Source: Albifimbria verrucaria (taxonomy: Eukaryota > Ascomycota > Sordariomycetes > Hypocreales > Stachybotryaceae). Taken from it: a stretch of 64,000 bases of DNA. How positions within the stretch are numbered: position 1 is the first letter of the stretch; every line of letters begins with the position of its first letter. The notes below the pieces were generated by a model that had not been told where the DNA came from, ran no database searches, and saw nothing but the letters and a program-made list of their open reading frames with translations. The stretch is from contig JAHREC010000011.1 in the NCBI GenBank assembly GCA_020081605.1, forward strand, positions 4,216,001 through 4,280,000, written 5' to 3'. This document shows positions 29,901-44,900 of the stretch, piece after piece. A program made the position numbers and the translations under genes.

Positions 29901-32900
29901 GATATTCACGCAAGATCGTGGGGCCTTGGATGACAACTTCTCCTAGGGTTCCGGTAGGAGCCAAACGCTGAGGATCCTCAGGGTCAACTATCCAGCAGAA
30001 TCCACCTACTGGCTGACCGATTGTTAATGGAGACTCATCCAGCGACGTCCATTCATGTATGGTGCTAAGAACGCAGGTTTCTGCAGGACCCCAACCATTA
30101 AGCAAACGCAGCTTTCCGAACCAGATCTCAAAGACGTCTCGGCTAACAGCCTCACCTGCTAGAATTAGCAATTCAAGGTTAGGGACATCCTCAGGCTTCA
30201 TAGTTCGAGCAAAGGCAGGCGTGAGGAGGGCCCAGTTAGCTTTGTATTCTCGAATAAACTCAGGTAGAGCTGTCAAGCGTGCCTCGTCGGAGGGGATGCA
30301 GAGGCATGAGCCGGTAGTCAAGGTGAGATAAATCTCACCGACAGAGAGATCGAAGACATGAGAAGCGAATTGGAGCATTCTAACGTCTACGGTCATTCTG
30401 AGCCTCTTGACGATGTCCGTCTGACTTGTGCAAACAGAAGCATGCTCCATGATCAGACCCTTAGGGATGCCTGTGCTACCAGAGGTAAACAGGATGTAAG
30501 CAGCATTCTTTGGTGTAACATTGTTTGCTGGCGGCTGGCTGCTCCATTTGGTGTTGGTGGTAAGTTTCTGGTCAAGGGCCGCTGAAACTTCAATGACGGT
30601 GTCGAAAAGTTGAGAGCAGCGCTCAAGGTTAGAAGCCGAAGTGAGGACAATCTTTGCAGCAGTAGCTTGAGCTATCTGCTGGTGACGCTGAAGAGGATGA
30701 GAAGGATCCATCGGGGACCATACTGCTCCAGCCTTATTAATAGCCAGAATTGAGACAATGTACCAGGCGGACTTCTCAAAGCATGCATGAACAATATCTT
30801 CAACCTTTACACCACATTTGTTTACAAGGTAGTGCGCAAGTCTGTTAGCAGCTTCATCCAATTGGCGGTAAGTAAATGTCTTGTCCCATGCTTGGATGGC
30901 GACTGCGCCAGGACGCAGCTGTACTTGTCGTTCAAACATGTGATGGAGGCAGTCTTCGACGAGTTCTGGTCGATCGCGGTTTGAAACCATGGCCTGTTCC
31001 AAATCCCATGAGCTAGAAACCTCAATCTCGCCAAGAAGGAGGCCACTCGGCGACAGAAGTTGCTTGATAATGTGCTCGAAGTGGTGGGACAAAGCGACAA
31101 GCTGGCGCTCGGCAAGTCTGCTTGGGTCGTAGACGAAGACCAACTCGGCGTGGCTCTCGAGCAGGACGCCTTGCAACACGAGCGGGTAGCTGAAGTAGTT
31201 TTGCAATCCAGCTTCCATTGATCCTTCAGAATTGCGTGCAACAATGACTGCGTCGCCAGTGTCGTCCTTCGCCATCTGCTGTGCTGGCTGAACGACCATA
31301 AGACTAGAAAAGTCACAAGCGTCCTGCGCATCAGCACTGATCTTGGAAATCTTCTGTAGACCATATTGTTCGAAAGCAACCATATCAGTGGCCTGCAGTT
31401 GGACTTCTTGAAGGAAATCAGAAACACGCTGATTACGATCAAGCTTGACTCGCACGGGGACAGTAGCAAGCATCGGGCCTGGCATTGATTCAGACCCAGC
31501 AACAGGAGCATTGCGACCAGAAACAGTCGAACCAAAGCAGACATCGTCGGAATCGGAATATTTAGCCAGGACGATAGCCCAGGCTGCTCTCAAAATAGAG
31601 GCCTTGGTAATGCTGGAATCCTCGGGCCTGGGTAACGAGATCTTGGTCTCAAGAACACGGCTCACGGTTTCAGCCTTGGACTCAACAGCAGCAACAGGCG
31701 GGAAATTGGCCTTCTTTGCTTCCTTGAGCTGTTCAGCCCAGTAGTTCTTGGCGGCATCCTGGTCGATGCTTAGCATGTACTTGACGAAGTGAGCGAACGG
31801 CTTCAGGGTAGGCAACTCCGTCTCGCGGTATACGCAGTAGAGGGCATCGAGGACGAGAGCAATGCTCCATCCATCGATAACAGCGTGGTGCACGATCCAG
31901 ACAAAACAGTTCTGGCCATTCTCGTCTTTTACTACGGCATAGCGTGACAAACGCGAGCCATAGCCCATGTGCAGGGTATGAACATGCTGCATGAAATCTT
32001 GAAGGAGCATTCCTTCTGTCTGCTCCCACTGGGGTGAATGGCTGAGGATCGCCTGGTACGCGTTGCCTCCAGCAAGGGCGACAGTGGTTCGAAGGTTGGC
32101 GCAAAGCTCAATGGTGCGCTCCCAGGCAGCCTTGAAGCGGTTCACATCCACGTGGTCTGGCAATTGATAAGTGTGCTTAGCGATGTATGATCCTGGCTGC
32201 TTGACAGCAAGGGCCATGAGACCTTCCTGCAGTGCAGTGCAAGGGTAAATATCCTCGATAGCCTGCTGCTTGGACAGCTCAGCCTGCTTGCGGATCTCAG
32301 AGGTAATACTCTCAACCTTGTCCTGAGGCAAGAGGCTGAAAGGCTCTATAGGGGTTGATGGATCGCTGTCGTCAATAACAGCGGCAGCAGCAACGTGAGA
32401 GAGTCGAGGATCCTGGAAGATTGTGGAAACAGTAAGGCTAATTCCACTCTTCTGTGCGAGAGAGACGAGTTGAATGGCAGTGATAGAGTCACCTCCCAGT
32501 CTGAGGAAGCTGTCATTCTTGCCGATTTGCTCTGCAGGGATCTTAAGGACTTGCGCCCACAAATCTCGTAGCTGGAATTCCATCGGCGTCGAAGGTGGCT
32601 CACTTTGGCCTACCTCGGGAGAGAATCGAAGCCTCTCTTGGGGAGTAGAGGCTCGGGCAAGAGTTGCAAGGGCACGGCGGTTAACCTTGCCGGATGTTGT
32701 CTGTTCGGGCTTGCCCTGGAAGACGAGATAAGTCGAAGGGATCATGTATGAAGGCAATGCCATGCCCAGTGACACATCGAGGTGCGAGATAACGTCACGA
32801 AGATTGTCAGAAACCTCTTCAACAAGCTTGACTGTCTCGTCGGGTTTGCTGTTCGGGCCATCAGTGAACCAGAGGAAGGCCATCAAAGCATCTGGGCCTT

Positions 32901-35900
32901 GGTCCTCTCCTTGACAACATCTACCATACCACTCATCTCAGTGGGAATGAACTCATGCATACGTGACTCAATTTCGCCCAGCTCAACACGTTGGCCGTGC
33001 AGCTTGACTTGAGTATCTTTACGGCCCATGTAGTCGAAGGTGCCATCGGCGTTACGGCGGACCAAATCGCCTGTGCGGTAAGCCCTACGACCGACCTTTG
33101 GGCCTGGAAGCCAGTCGATATTCTCGAGCCAGTTCGCAGCTGTCTCGGCGCTCACATTGAGATATCCTCGAGCCAACATGGGACCTTCGATGAGAAGTTC
33201 ACCGACGCATCCAACCGGGACCAAGCGATGCATGTCCTGAGCATCGACCACCCAGAAAGCACTGGAAATGGGGTGGCCGAGATTAGTTGAGCGACCAGAC
33301 TTGCCGACCACTGAGTTCCATGCGCAGATAGAAGCCTCAGCCGGGCCGTACAGACCATGGAGCTCTGCCGAGTCCTTCCACCTATCTGCAGTCTTCTTAC
33401 CGATAGCCTCACCACCAAGGCAGACTACCCTCAGATCAGGCACTTCGGAGGGAGTCAAAAGGTCGGCAACTGTGGGCGTCAAGAATACCCAGTTCGCCTT
33501 CAGTTCTCTGATAGATTGGGCAAGAGCATTGACTCGGGCGTGGTCGGATGGAACACAAATACATCCACCCCTGATAAGAGTGACGAGAACGTCTAGAATA
33601 CCAACATCGAAAGTGTAGGCAGAGAAGTTGAAGACGCGTGTTCCTTGTTTGATATCAAGGTCGATACCATAAGCATCGGCAGACGAACAGATAGCATCAT
33701 GCTGGATGAGCATTCCCTTGGGCTTACCCGTACTACCAGATGTAAAGATGGTAAAGCTAGTGTTGTTTGGCTGTGCAGTAGCTGTGACTGGCGTGATCGG
33801 GTCTGGCAGCTCAAGGAGAAGTGCTTCATCAACTGCAATTGTATCCACGAGTCCTTGAAGGACATCTTCACATGAGGGTGAAACAATTGCCAACTTAGCC
33901 TTCGTGTCCTCCAAAATGCCTTGCAGACGAGCTCGTGGTGCAGCAGGATCGAGAGGGACAAAGGCACCTCCAGCCATTTGGACGGCGAGCATAGAGACGA
34001 TAGCCCAAGTAGACTTAGGGAAACAGAATGGAACAAGTACCTCGGGGCCAACGCCAAGTTCTTGCAACTTGAGGGCTAGGCGTGAAGCGTAAACTCCCAG
34101 CTCCTCATAAGTCAAGTCTTGGTCCCAAGAAGCGACAGCTGGGGCATCAGGCTGAGATTTGATCTTTTCGTTGATCAGCCAGTGCGTACACGATGTTGTG
34201 GTCGGCTTCAATCGGCTGGAGGCGATGGCGTGCTGCACATCCCATTCACCCACAAGGGAAATATCGTTTAGTAATGTGTTGTCCTGTGGCACCAGCTGTT
34301 GAATGACATGCTCAAGGTGCTCTGCCAGTGCGATTATTTGTTCTTTGCCAACAACATTGGCATCGTAGAACAAACGTTGCTCAACATGATCCTCCCAGAT
34401 ATAACTGAGGATAACAAGAGGGTAGTTGAAGTAGTTGCTCATTGCCTCAGAGGTCATGTCTTGCTCACTGCTGTCCTGGACCAGGATTGCATCAGATGTG
34501 TTGTATGCGTCAGTTGTTTGTTGAGTCGGCTGAACAATGAGCAAACTAGAGAAGTCGCAGGCATCCTTAGCATCTTGGCTGACTTTAGCGATGTGTTGCA
34601 AACCAAATTGTTCGAATGGAATCATTTCAGAGGCCTGGGCTTGAATATCGTGCAACATGCGCGATACTGGCTTCTGACCATCTAATCGGACTCTGACAGG
34701 AACAGTAGCAATTGCGGGACCTGGCATAGATTCGAGGCCAGGAATAGCCGCATTTCGACCAGAGACTGTTGTGCCAAAGCACACATCATCGGTATCAGAA
34801 TAACGTGCAAGGACAATAGCCCAAGCGGCGCGAAGGACGGAGGCCTTGGTAATTGAAGCATCGGCCAGACGCCCGAATGGAATCTTCTTCTGCAAAAGGC
34901 GGGTGGCGCTCTCGGCTCCTGGAACGGACTTTACAGGAGGGAAGGCTGCACGCTTGGCTTCATGCAATTGCTTTTTCCAGAACTCTGTTGCAATATCTGT
35001 ATCCAACTTCATTGTGTACTCGATAAATCGAGAGTAGGGCTCCAATGATGGGGCAACGCCCTCCTTGTAGGTGCGGTAGAGGGTCTCGATCACAATCAAC
35101 ATACTCCATCCGTCGTGGATAGCATGGTGAGTGATCCAGATGAAGTAGTTGTCTCCATTGTCTTGCTGGATCAGAGCGTAACGGCAAAGACGAGAGCCAT
35201 AGCCCATCTTCAAGTCCTCCATTGCATGCATGTATCCGCGCATATCAAGGTCTCCGGTAGGATCCCAGTAGATGTCGTCCTTAATCACGGCTTGGACTGT
35301 CGACCCACCTTCGAGCACAATACGTGTGCGAAGGTTGCCACAAGCCTCAATGGTACGCTCCCAAGCAGTTTGGAACTTGCCAACATCAACATGGCTGGGA
35401 ATGCGATATACGTACTTTGTGATGTAAGAACCCGGTTGCTTCGCGGATAGCGCAATCAGACCTTCTTGCAGTCGCGAACAAGGGAAGGCATCTTCAATGG
35501 TTTGATCGTCAGTCAATCCACACTTCTCTCGCAAGACACCGTTGTAAACAGTCTTCCTAACAGGTTCTTCAAGTAGACTGAAAGGTGCCATTTTCTTTGT
35601 AGTTAAGAGCTCATCAGCTTCAATAACCTTGGCAGCCACTGACGAGAGACGTGGATCGTCAAAGATATCCTTCACTGCCAGTGATAGGCCAGACTCGCGC
35701 GCAACAGTAACGAGCTGGATAGCAGCAATAGAATCACCGCCAATGCGAAGGAAGTTGTCGTCTCGTCCGATGGACTCTGCAGGCATCTTCAAAACTTGAG
35801 CCCAGAGTCGCTGCATCAAGCGTTCCATGGGAGTCTCGGGGCGCGCTTGTTGCTTTCCTGAAGAGCATAGCCTGCAAGTTCTTCACGAGATAATGTTGAT

Positions 35901-38900
35901 GTTAAGCGCTTCAGCGTATTTCTGTCCAACTTGGTTGAAGTAATTGTCGGCATGCGGTGGCATGGTATGAAGAGCGTAGGGACCATGTATCGTGGTAAGG
36001 TAACGCTGAGTTGACCAACCATGGCTGTAAGCTGTGCAGCCAATTCAGGTGTCATCGGAGCAAATATAGCATCAGCGGGTGTAGAAACAGAAGCAGGCAG
36101 AGTCTCCTCTGTGAAACAGAAGTAAGAAACAAGGTTGACACCAGCTTCGTTCCTGAAGACATCAACAACAACCTGTCGAACATCAAGGGCAGCGTGGATA
36201 TGATGCTCGACTTCGCCAAGTTCAACTCGCAAGCCACGAATCTTAACCTGCGTGTCTTTGCGAGTAGAGAACTCGATTGTGCCATCTGGGTTATAATAGC
36301 ACAGGTCACCCGACTTATAAAATCTGTTCCAATACTTGGAATCTCGGCGAGGGGCCCAGTTAGGCAGAGAACGGACCATCGAGGCTTCAGTTCGTTCTGG
36401 ATCAGCAAGATATTCACGCAGAAGCGTGGGGCCCTGAATAACAACTTCACCGAGAGTTCCCGTTGGTGCTAAGCGGTGTGGATTTTCAGGATCAACAATC
36501 CAGCAGAAACCTCCCACTGGTCGGCCTACGGTTAAGGGTGACTCAGTAATTGCCTTCCATTCATGTAAAGTGCTGAAGACACAGGTCTCAGCCGGGCCCC
36601 AACCATTAACTAGGCGGAGCTTGCCGAACCATGTATCAAGAATATCCTGGCCCACGGCCTCGCCTGCTAGAAGAAGCAGCTCGAGGCTTGGAACATCCTC
36701 GGGACGGATAGTTCGAATGAAAGCCGGGGTAAGGAAGGCCCAGTTGATCTTGTTAGCTGCAATGAAGTCTGTAAGGCCATTCATTCGGGTGTCTTCAGAA
36801 GGCACACAGAGGCAGGCGCCGGAAATCAATGGGGCAACGATTTCACCGATGCATAAATCGAAGACGTACGCAGCAAATTGAAGGATACGCACGTCTGCAG
36901 TCAAACCAAGTCTCTTGCTGATAGCCGTCTGGCTGGTACAAACAGCACCATGTTCCATAACCAGACCCTTGGGTGTTCCAGTGCTTCCGGAGGTGAAGAG
37001 AACATAAGCTGCATTGCGTGGGGTTACTTTGCAAACTGGTCCTTGTTGACTTGACTTCGATTCTCTCTTCAGAGTCTTATCAAGAGCTGGGCTGACCTCA
37101 AGAATGGTTTCAACAAGACCTTCACACACAGCGGCGTTGGCAGGTGATGTAAGAGCTAACTTGGCCTTGGTTTGCTGGGTGACCTGCTGCTGCCTCTGGG
37201 AAGGATGCGAGGGGTCCAAAGGCACCCATGCACCACCCGCCTTGTTGATGGCTAAGATAGCAACAAAGAACCAAGCAGACTTTTCGAAGCAAACGTGAAC
37301 GAGATCGTCGGGACGGACGTTATACTTTCGAACCAGCAGATGTGCGAGCCTGTTGGCAGCTTGGTTGAGTTGAGAATAGGAAAATTCGGCATCCCAGGCT
37401 TTAATAGCTGGGGCGTTTGGCTGTCGCTTGGCCTGTGCCTCTACGAGTTGGTGAATGCATGCCTCGATAATCTCCGGATCTTCTTCGTTGAATTCTCGGG
37501 CACGTTGCAAGTCCCAGTCTCCAGAGATAGAAACAGCACCCAACTGTCGCTTGTCTTGAGCCAAAAGCTGGCCAACCACATTCTCAAATTGCTGAGACAG
37601 TGCAATCATCTGAGACTCAGCGAGATGTCCAGATTCGTAGAAGAGAAGCAGCTCCACCTTATCTTCATAAACATGGCCTTGAATGACTAGTGGGTAACTG
37701 AAATAGTTCTGCATTCCCGCCTCGGTTAATTGTTTCTCGTCTCCCGCTGAAACCATGATGGCGTCGCTGTCACTATCGACGAAGCCCATTTGCTGTGCGG
37801 GCTGAATGACCAAAAGACTCGAGAAGTCACAAGCTTCCTGAACATCTGGACTCAGCTTGGAGATATTTTGCAGACCAAACTGCTCGAATGCCACCATATC
37901 AGAAGCCTGAGACTGCACATTATTGAGGAAGTCCACCATATTCTGCTGCTGATCTAATCGAATACGGACTGGCACAGTAGCAATCATGGGGCCGGGCATT
38001 GACTCGAGGCCAGGAACTGGGGCGTGGCGACCAGAGACAGTGGTGCCGAAGCACACGTCGTCGGAATCGCTGTAGCGAGCAAGAACCATAGCCCAAGCGG
38101 CACGCAATATGGTGGCCTTGGTGATGGATGTATTCGTCGATTTAGGGAAGTCAATTGTCTTTGACACAATTCGAGTTGCACCGCTCGTGGCACTCAGCTT
38201 GGCTGGGGGAAGGTGGCTCGCTTGGCATCCTGGAGTTGGTTCCTCCAATAGTTGCTAGCAGACTCCTCGCTAATGTTCGTGGTATACTTGATGAACCCAG
38301 AGTAAGGGTACAGAACTGGCGGCTGCTGGTCCTGGTACAAATGGAGTAAAGTCTCCTGTGCAAGACGCATGCTCCAGCCATCGTAGACAGCGTGATGAAT
38401 GACCCAGACGAAGTATGTTTGACCGTCACTGTTTTGCACCAGGGCATATCGGCACAGTCTGGAACCGTAACCCATTTCCATAGAATGGACAATGTCCATG
38501 AATGACTGGAAATCTAGGTTCTCAGTGGGTTCCCATTCTGCGGCTCCTTGGATCACTGCTTGGATGGTAACACCGTTAAGTAGTGCAATTCTGGTGCGCA
38601 AATTGGCTGAGAGTTGCACGGTTTGCTCCCAAGCAGCCTTGAACTTGGGTATGTTTACAGTAGCCGGTAAGCGATAGATATGTTTGGCAATGTAAGAACC
38701 AGGCTGCTTAACAGCTAGTGTCATAAGGCCTTCTTGCAGTTTTGTGCAAGGGTAGGCATCTTGGATTGTTTGGTTTGCAGACAGACCACATTGCTCGCGG
38801 AGTTTGCTTCCCAGGGCAATCTCGCGGGAGACCTCGTCAAGCAGGCTGAAGGGAACAACAGCATGGGGCTCTCAGAAATAGCGCTGTCTGGGTCTGCCTC

Positions 38901-41900
38901 TTTAGCACGAGCAGCCACGCTTGACAGACGCGGGTCATCGAAGATATCCTTGACCATCAATGAAATTCCGACAGATCGAGCTGCAGTGATAAGGTGGATA
39001 GCGGTGATGGAGTCACCTCCAATACGCAAGAAGCTGTCATCGCGTCCGATCTTTTCGGACGCTATGTTCAAGACCTGGGACCAAAGGGCCTGCAGGCGTT
39101 TCTCCATGGGTGTCTCTGGAGCCCGCTTCTCGCTATCAACAAGAGCATATTGTTCCAGCTCTTCCTGAGTAAGCAAGGAAGTAAGTCGGCGAAGGCCGCC
39201 TCGGTCTAACTTGGTAGACGTAATAAACGGCATATAACTGCAGTTGATAAAGAGTGTAGGTACCATATATCGAGGAAGAGACACACTAATCTCGTTGACT
39301 GCAGCGTTGATCTTTGTTTGAAGATCGGAAGTAAGTGGCAGGAAGATATCTTGTGCTTTCACGCTGCTTCCGGTGCGAGTATCTTCGTTGAAGCAGATAT
39401 ATGATACCAAGTTAACGCCGGCTTCAGTCTTGAATACGTCTACAGCAACTTGGCACACGTCTTCCAAAGTCCGACGAATGTGATGCTCGACTTCGCCCAA
39501 TTCAACACGAAGACCGCGAATTTTAACTTGAGTATCCTTTCGGCTCGAGAACTCAATGGTTCCATCAGGGTTATAGAAACATAAATCACCTGATTTATAG
39601 AATCGGTTCCAGTGTTGAGATTCACGGCGAGGAACCCATGATGGCAGATCTCGAACCATCGAAGCCTCTGTCTTGACTGGGTCGGCTAGATACTCCCGAA
39701 GCAGGGTTGGGCCTTGAATAACGACCTCACCAAGTGTCCCTGTTGGCGCAAGTCTTCCAGGATGTTCGGGATCAACTATCCAACAGAAACTACCCACGGG
39801 TCGGCCCACAGTTAGGGGTGATTCATCCGCTGATTTCCATTCGTGAAGGGTACTAAACACGCAGGTCTCAGCTGGACCCCAACCGTTGATAAATCGTACT
39901 TTGCCGAACCACGTTTCGAAGACATCGCGGCTGACAGCCTCACCAGCTAGAAGCAAAAGCTCAAGGCTAGGGACGTCTTCTGGCCGCAATGTTCGAGCAA
40001 AGGCTGGGGTAAGGTAGGCCCAGTTAACGTTCATGTCATGGATATATTGCTTCAGGTTATTCATCCTATCCTCTTCGGATGGGATACAAAGGCAGGCACC
40101 ATGAATCAATGGGCCTAGGATTTCACCGATTGAAAGATCAAAGACAAATGCTGCAAACTGCAACATCCGTACATCAGACGTGAGTCCCAGTCTCTTGCCA
40201 ATGGCAATTTGACTAGTAGAGACTGAGCCATGCTCCATGACAAAGCCCTTGGGAACACCGGTACTTCCTGATGTGAACAGAGTATACACAACGTCACGGG
40301 GCGAGACATTGATCTGAGGGCCTTGTCGGCTCCTCTCGTTATCGGTGGCTAAGCTTTTATCAAGCGCAGCCGTGACTTCGAGCACTTGGGGAAGAAGCTC
40401 AGTGCATAATGCAATATTGGAGGTGGACACGAGGGCAAGAGTCGCCTTGGTCTGTGAAATAACTTGCTCCTGGCGTTGGACAGGGTGAGAGGGATCCAAA
40501 GGAACCCAGCCAGCGCCTGCTTTGTTGATAGCCAAGATAGACACGAAGTACCAAGCAGACTTTTCAAAGCACACGTGAACCAGATCGCCACGTCGGACTG
40601 AATAATTGTCCACGAGATGATGCGCAAGCCTGTTCGCAGCCCGATCAAGTTGGCTGTAGGTTAACTCGGCATCCCAAGCGCGTATAGCCATGGCATTAGG
40701 ACGCAGACTAGCTTGCTTCTCAATCAGTCGGTGAACACAATCGTCGATGATTTCAGTATCATCGGCCGCATTCCATTCAAGAGCTTGCTTCAAGTCCCAT
40801 GAGCTGGCAATGGAAACATCGCCAATGGGTGTCTCGCTTTGAGCTAATAACTGATTCACGACATGCTCGTATTGCCTTGTCATGCCCAAAAGTTGAGGCT
40901 CGGTCAACTTTTCAGAGTCATAAACAACCACTAAATCGACGTGGTCTTCGAAAATGACTCCTTGAAGTACGAGAGGATAACTGAAATAGTTCTGCACGCC
41001 CTCTTCGGCCAAAGAGTCCTCGCCGTCTCTCGAGACAAGAACAGCGTGCGAGCCTGTCTCTTTGTCTGTGAGTTGTTGTGCAGGTTGAATGACCAACAAA
41101 CTTGAGAATTCGCAGGCTTCCTGGGCATCTTGGCTAAGCTTTGAGATGTTCTGCAGGCCAAATTGTTCATAGGCGATCATTTCCGAAGCCTGCTTTTGAA
41201 TATCTTGGAGGAAAGCAATAATAGGGCGTTGTTTGTCAACTCTAACACGCACAGGTAGTGTAGCGATCATAGGACCTGGCATGGACTCCAAGCCAGGAAC
41301 TGGTGCTTGTCGACCGGAAACAGTTGTGCCGAAGGTAACGTCGTCGCTATCACAGTAGCGCGCAAGAACCATAGCCCACGCTGCTCGAAGGATAGAAGCC
41401 TTCGTGATTGAACTGTCCGTGGATCAGGGAAACTCAATGGTTGACTTGAGCATGCGGCTAACGCTGTTGTTCTTTGAGTTAGAGTCTGTGGAAGGGAATG
41501 TTGCCCGTTTGGCTTCCTGGAGCTGATTCTTCCAGTATGACTTTGCATTCTCTTCATCAACAGAAATCGTGTACTTAATAAAGGCTGAGTAAGGTCTCAG
41601 GCTTAGCGAGTCATCTCCGTTGTAAATGCGTTGCAATGTCTCCAGGATAATGCCCACAGTCCAGCCATCAAAGACTGTATGGTGAGCAACCCATACAAAA
41701 CATTGCTTGTTTTGCTCGTCCTTTACCAGAGCATAACGGGATAGAGGGAGCCATAACCCATCTCAATCGTCTTTGCGAACGCCATGTACTCTGACAGAGT
41801 TACTTGATCTGTCTTCTCCCATTCTGCCTTCTCCTTGAGTACGGCTTGGATAGTAGCGCCTCCGGACGTAATTATCCTGGTTCGCAGATTGCTGCAAGCC

Positions 41901-44900
41901 TCAACAGTTTGCTCCCAAGCAGTCCTGAAAAGCTTGGTATCGATATGGTCAGGAAGGCGATAGACGTGCTTAGCGATATATGAGCCAGGCTGTTTGACAG
42001 CAAGGGCCATCAGACCTTCCTGAAGCTTTGTGCAAGGATAGGCATCCTCGATGGAAGACTTGGTTGGCAAGCCACATTGCGCTTGGATGTCTGACATTAT
42101 GATGTCCAGTGCCTGGTCGGGAAGCATACTGAACGGCTGCGCTTCGTACGTCTCAGTGCTGAAGCCATCCTCCATAGCTACTGTGGCCTCAGCCATAGGC
42201 GCCAGTCTGGGATCATCAAAGATGGTTGCGACAGAGAGTTCCAGGCCCTCTAGTTGAGCTAGGGAAACCAGTTGGATAGCCATGATCGAGTCACCACCAA
42301 TACGGAGGAAGCTGTCGTTCTTTCCAATTGTCTCTGCATCTTCGGGAGACAACTTAGGACCTGAGCCCACAGGTCACGAAGCTTAAACTCCATGGGAGTG
42401 CTTGGAGGCTCACTCTTGGCCATATTTGGTGCAAAGCGCAGGCGATCTTGTGTGGTCGAAGCGCGAGCTAGGCTGGCTAGGCCACGACGGTTCACCTTTC
42501 CTGAAGTTGTTTGCTCAGGCTGGCCTTGGAAGATGAGATAAGTTGAGGGAATCATATAAGAAGGAAGGTTGTTTCCAAGAGAGGTATCCAAATGAGAGAT
42601 AAGCTGCTTCATCTCATCAGATACAGTCTCGAATAGCTGTACAGGAGCCTTGGGATGGAAGTTAGGACCATCCGTGTACCATAGGAATGCTAGCAAGCTT
42701 TCGGGGCCCTGGCCGTCTTCCGCTGGAACAACTTCAACCATGCCACTCATTTCCGAAGGAATAAATTCGTGGATACGAGCTTCAATCTCACCAAGTTCGA
42801 CTCTTTGACCATGGAGCTTGACCTGCGTATCCTTTCGGCCCATGTAATCGAACGTACCATCGTGATTACGACGGACTAAATCACCAGTACGGTAGACACG
42901 GCGGGAGGCATTGCCTGGCAGCCAATTGACGTTGTTCATCCAGCTTGCGGCAGTCTTTGCATCGACGTTAAGGTACCCGCGAGCAAGCATGGGTCCCTCG
43001 ATAAGCAGCTCACCGATGCAGCCCACAGGCACAAGGCTCTTGATATTGTCGGGATCAACAACCCAGAAAGCACTGGCGAGGGTCGACCAATGTTGGTGGA
43101 TTTGCCGGATTTGCCAACCAAGGGATTCCACGCGCAAATAGATGCCTCAGCTGGTCCATAGAGACCATGCAATTCAGCAGAATCCTTCCAGCGGTCGGCA
43201 GACTTCTTGCTGATAGCCTCACCTCCAAGACACACAACCCGCAGCTCGGGAACTTCAGATGGAGAGAGAAGATCAGCGACAGTGGGTGTCAAGAAAACCC
43301 AGTTTGCCTTGAAGTGGTTTATTGTGTTTGCTAGATCGTTGAGACGCTGGTGATCGGAAGGCACGCAGACGCAGGCACCACGCATCAATGACACAAGGAC
43401 ATCGAGGATACCGACATCGAATGTATAGGCTGAAAATTGGAACACTCGAGTGCCGGGGCCAATGTGCAGGTCAGCACCATAGGCGTCTGAGGATGAACAA
43501 ATTGCGCGGTGTGTAATAACCATGCCCTTAGGCTTACCAGTACTACCTGAGGTAAAGATGGTGAAACTGGCATTTTCAGGCTGTGTCTTATTGACAACAG
43601 GGCCCTGAGGGCTCGGCAGGCGACGCAGGCTTGTTTCATCAAGAGTGAGAACATCGACGCCTAGAGTCTCAACAATCGGCTTCAATGATGGCGCAGCAAC
43701 AACAAGCTTAGAGTTCGTATCTTCAATAATACTCTTCAATCGAGCCTGTGGGGCCTTAGGATCAAGAGGAACAAAAGCGCCTCCAGCCATCTGGATGGCG
43801 ACCATTGCAATGACAGCCCATTTTGACTTGGGGAAACAGATGGGCACAAAGACCTCGGGACCGACGCCGAGTTCTTGAAGCTTGACAGCAAGTTTGGATG
43901 CATGCGCGCCGACCATGCTGTAAGTGAAATCGCCTTCCCATGAAGCAACAGCGATTTCGTCAGGTCGACTCTGTATTTGCTGCTCAATTGACCAGTGGGT
44001 GCACACATCGCTTGCTGGCTTGAGCCTGTTGGAGTTGATCGCATGTTCGATGTCCCAAGGTCCAACCAGGAAACCTGGCTAAGAGGGGCGTCCTTGAGCG
44101 TAAGAAGCTGTTGAATAACGAAATCCAAGTGTTCAGACAGCGCCTTCATCTGGGTCTCATGAAGAACGTTGGCATCGTAGACAAGGCGCTGGTCGACACG
44201 GTCATCATACATGTTGCTAAGCAGAACCAGCGGGTAGTTGAAGTAATTGCTAAAACCATCTTGAGCTAGAGTCTCAGTAACTTCACCTGCAACCAGGATC
44301 GCGTCTTCTGTAGCATAGGTATCCGAGATCTGTTGCGCAGGTTGAATGACAAGCAAGCTAGAGAAATCGCATGCTTCGCGCGCGTCAGAGCTGACTCTGG
44401 AAATATTTTGGAGACCAAATTGTTCAAAATGTGTCATCTCCTGGGCCTGGCTCTGAACATCTTGCAATACCTTGGCCACAGATCGTTGGCTCTGGAAACG
44501 AACACGAACGGGGACAGTTGCGATAACGGGACCCGGCATTGTCTCCAAGCCTGGCACCGGCGCATTACGTCCGGAAACAGTGGTACCGAAGCAGACATCG
44601 TCAGTGCCACTATAGCGGGCGAGCACAATAGCCCAGGCAGTTCGAATGATGGATGCTTTAGTGATGGAAGTGTTCGCAGATTTACCAAGCGAGATAGTCT
44701 TGTCCAGGATGCGAGTTACACTCTCTGATTTGCCTGAAGCCGCTGCCACGCCTTGCGCCGGGAATGATGCTCGCGTAGCCTGGTGAAGTTGGGTCTTCCA
44801 GTAGTCAGTGGCAGCATCCGTATCCAGCTTAGAAGAATAGTTGATAAATCCAGAGTACGGTTCCAGCTGAGGCAAAACAGACCCACGATAGGCTGCAAAC

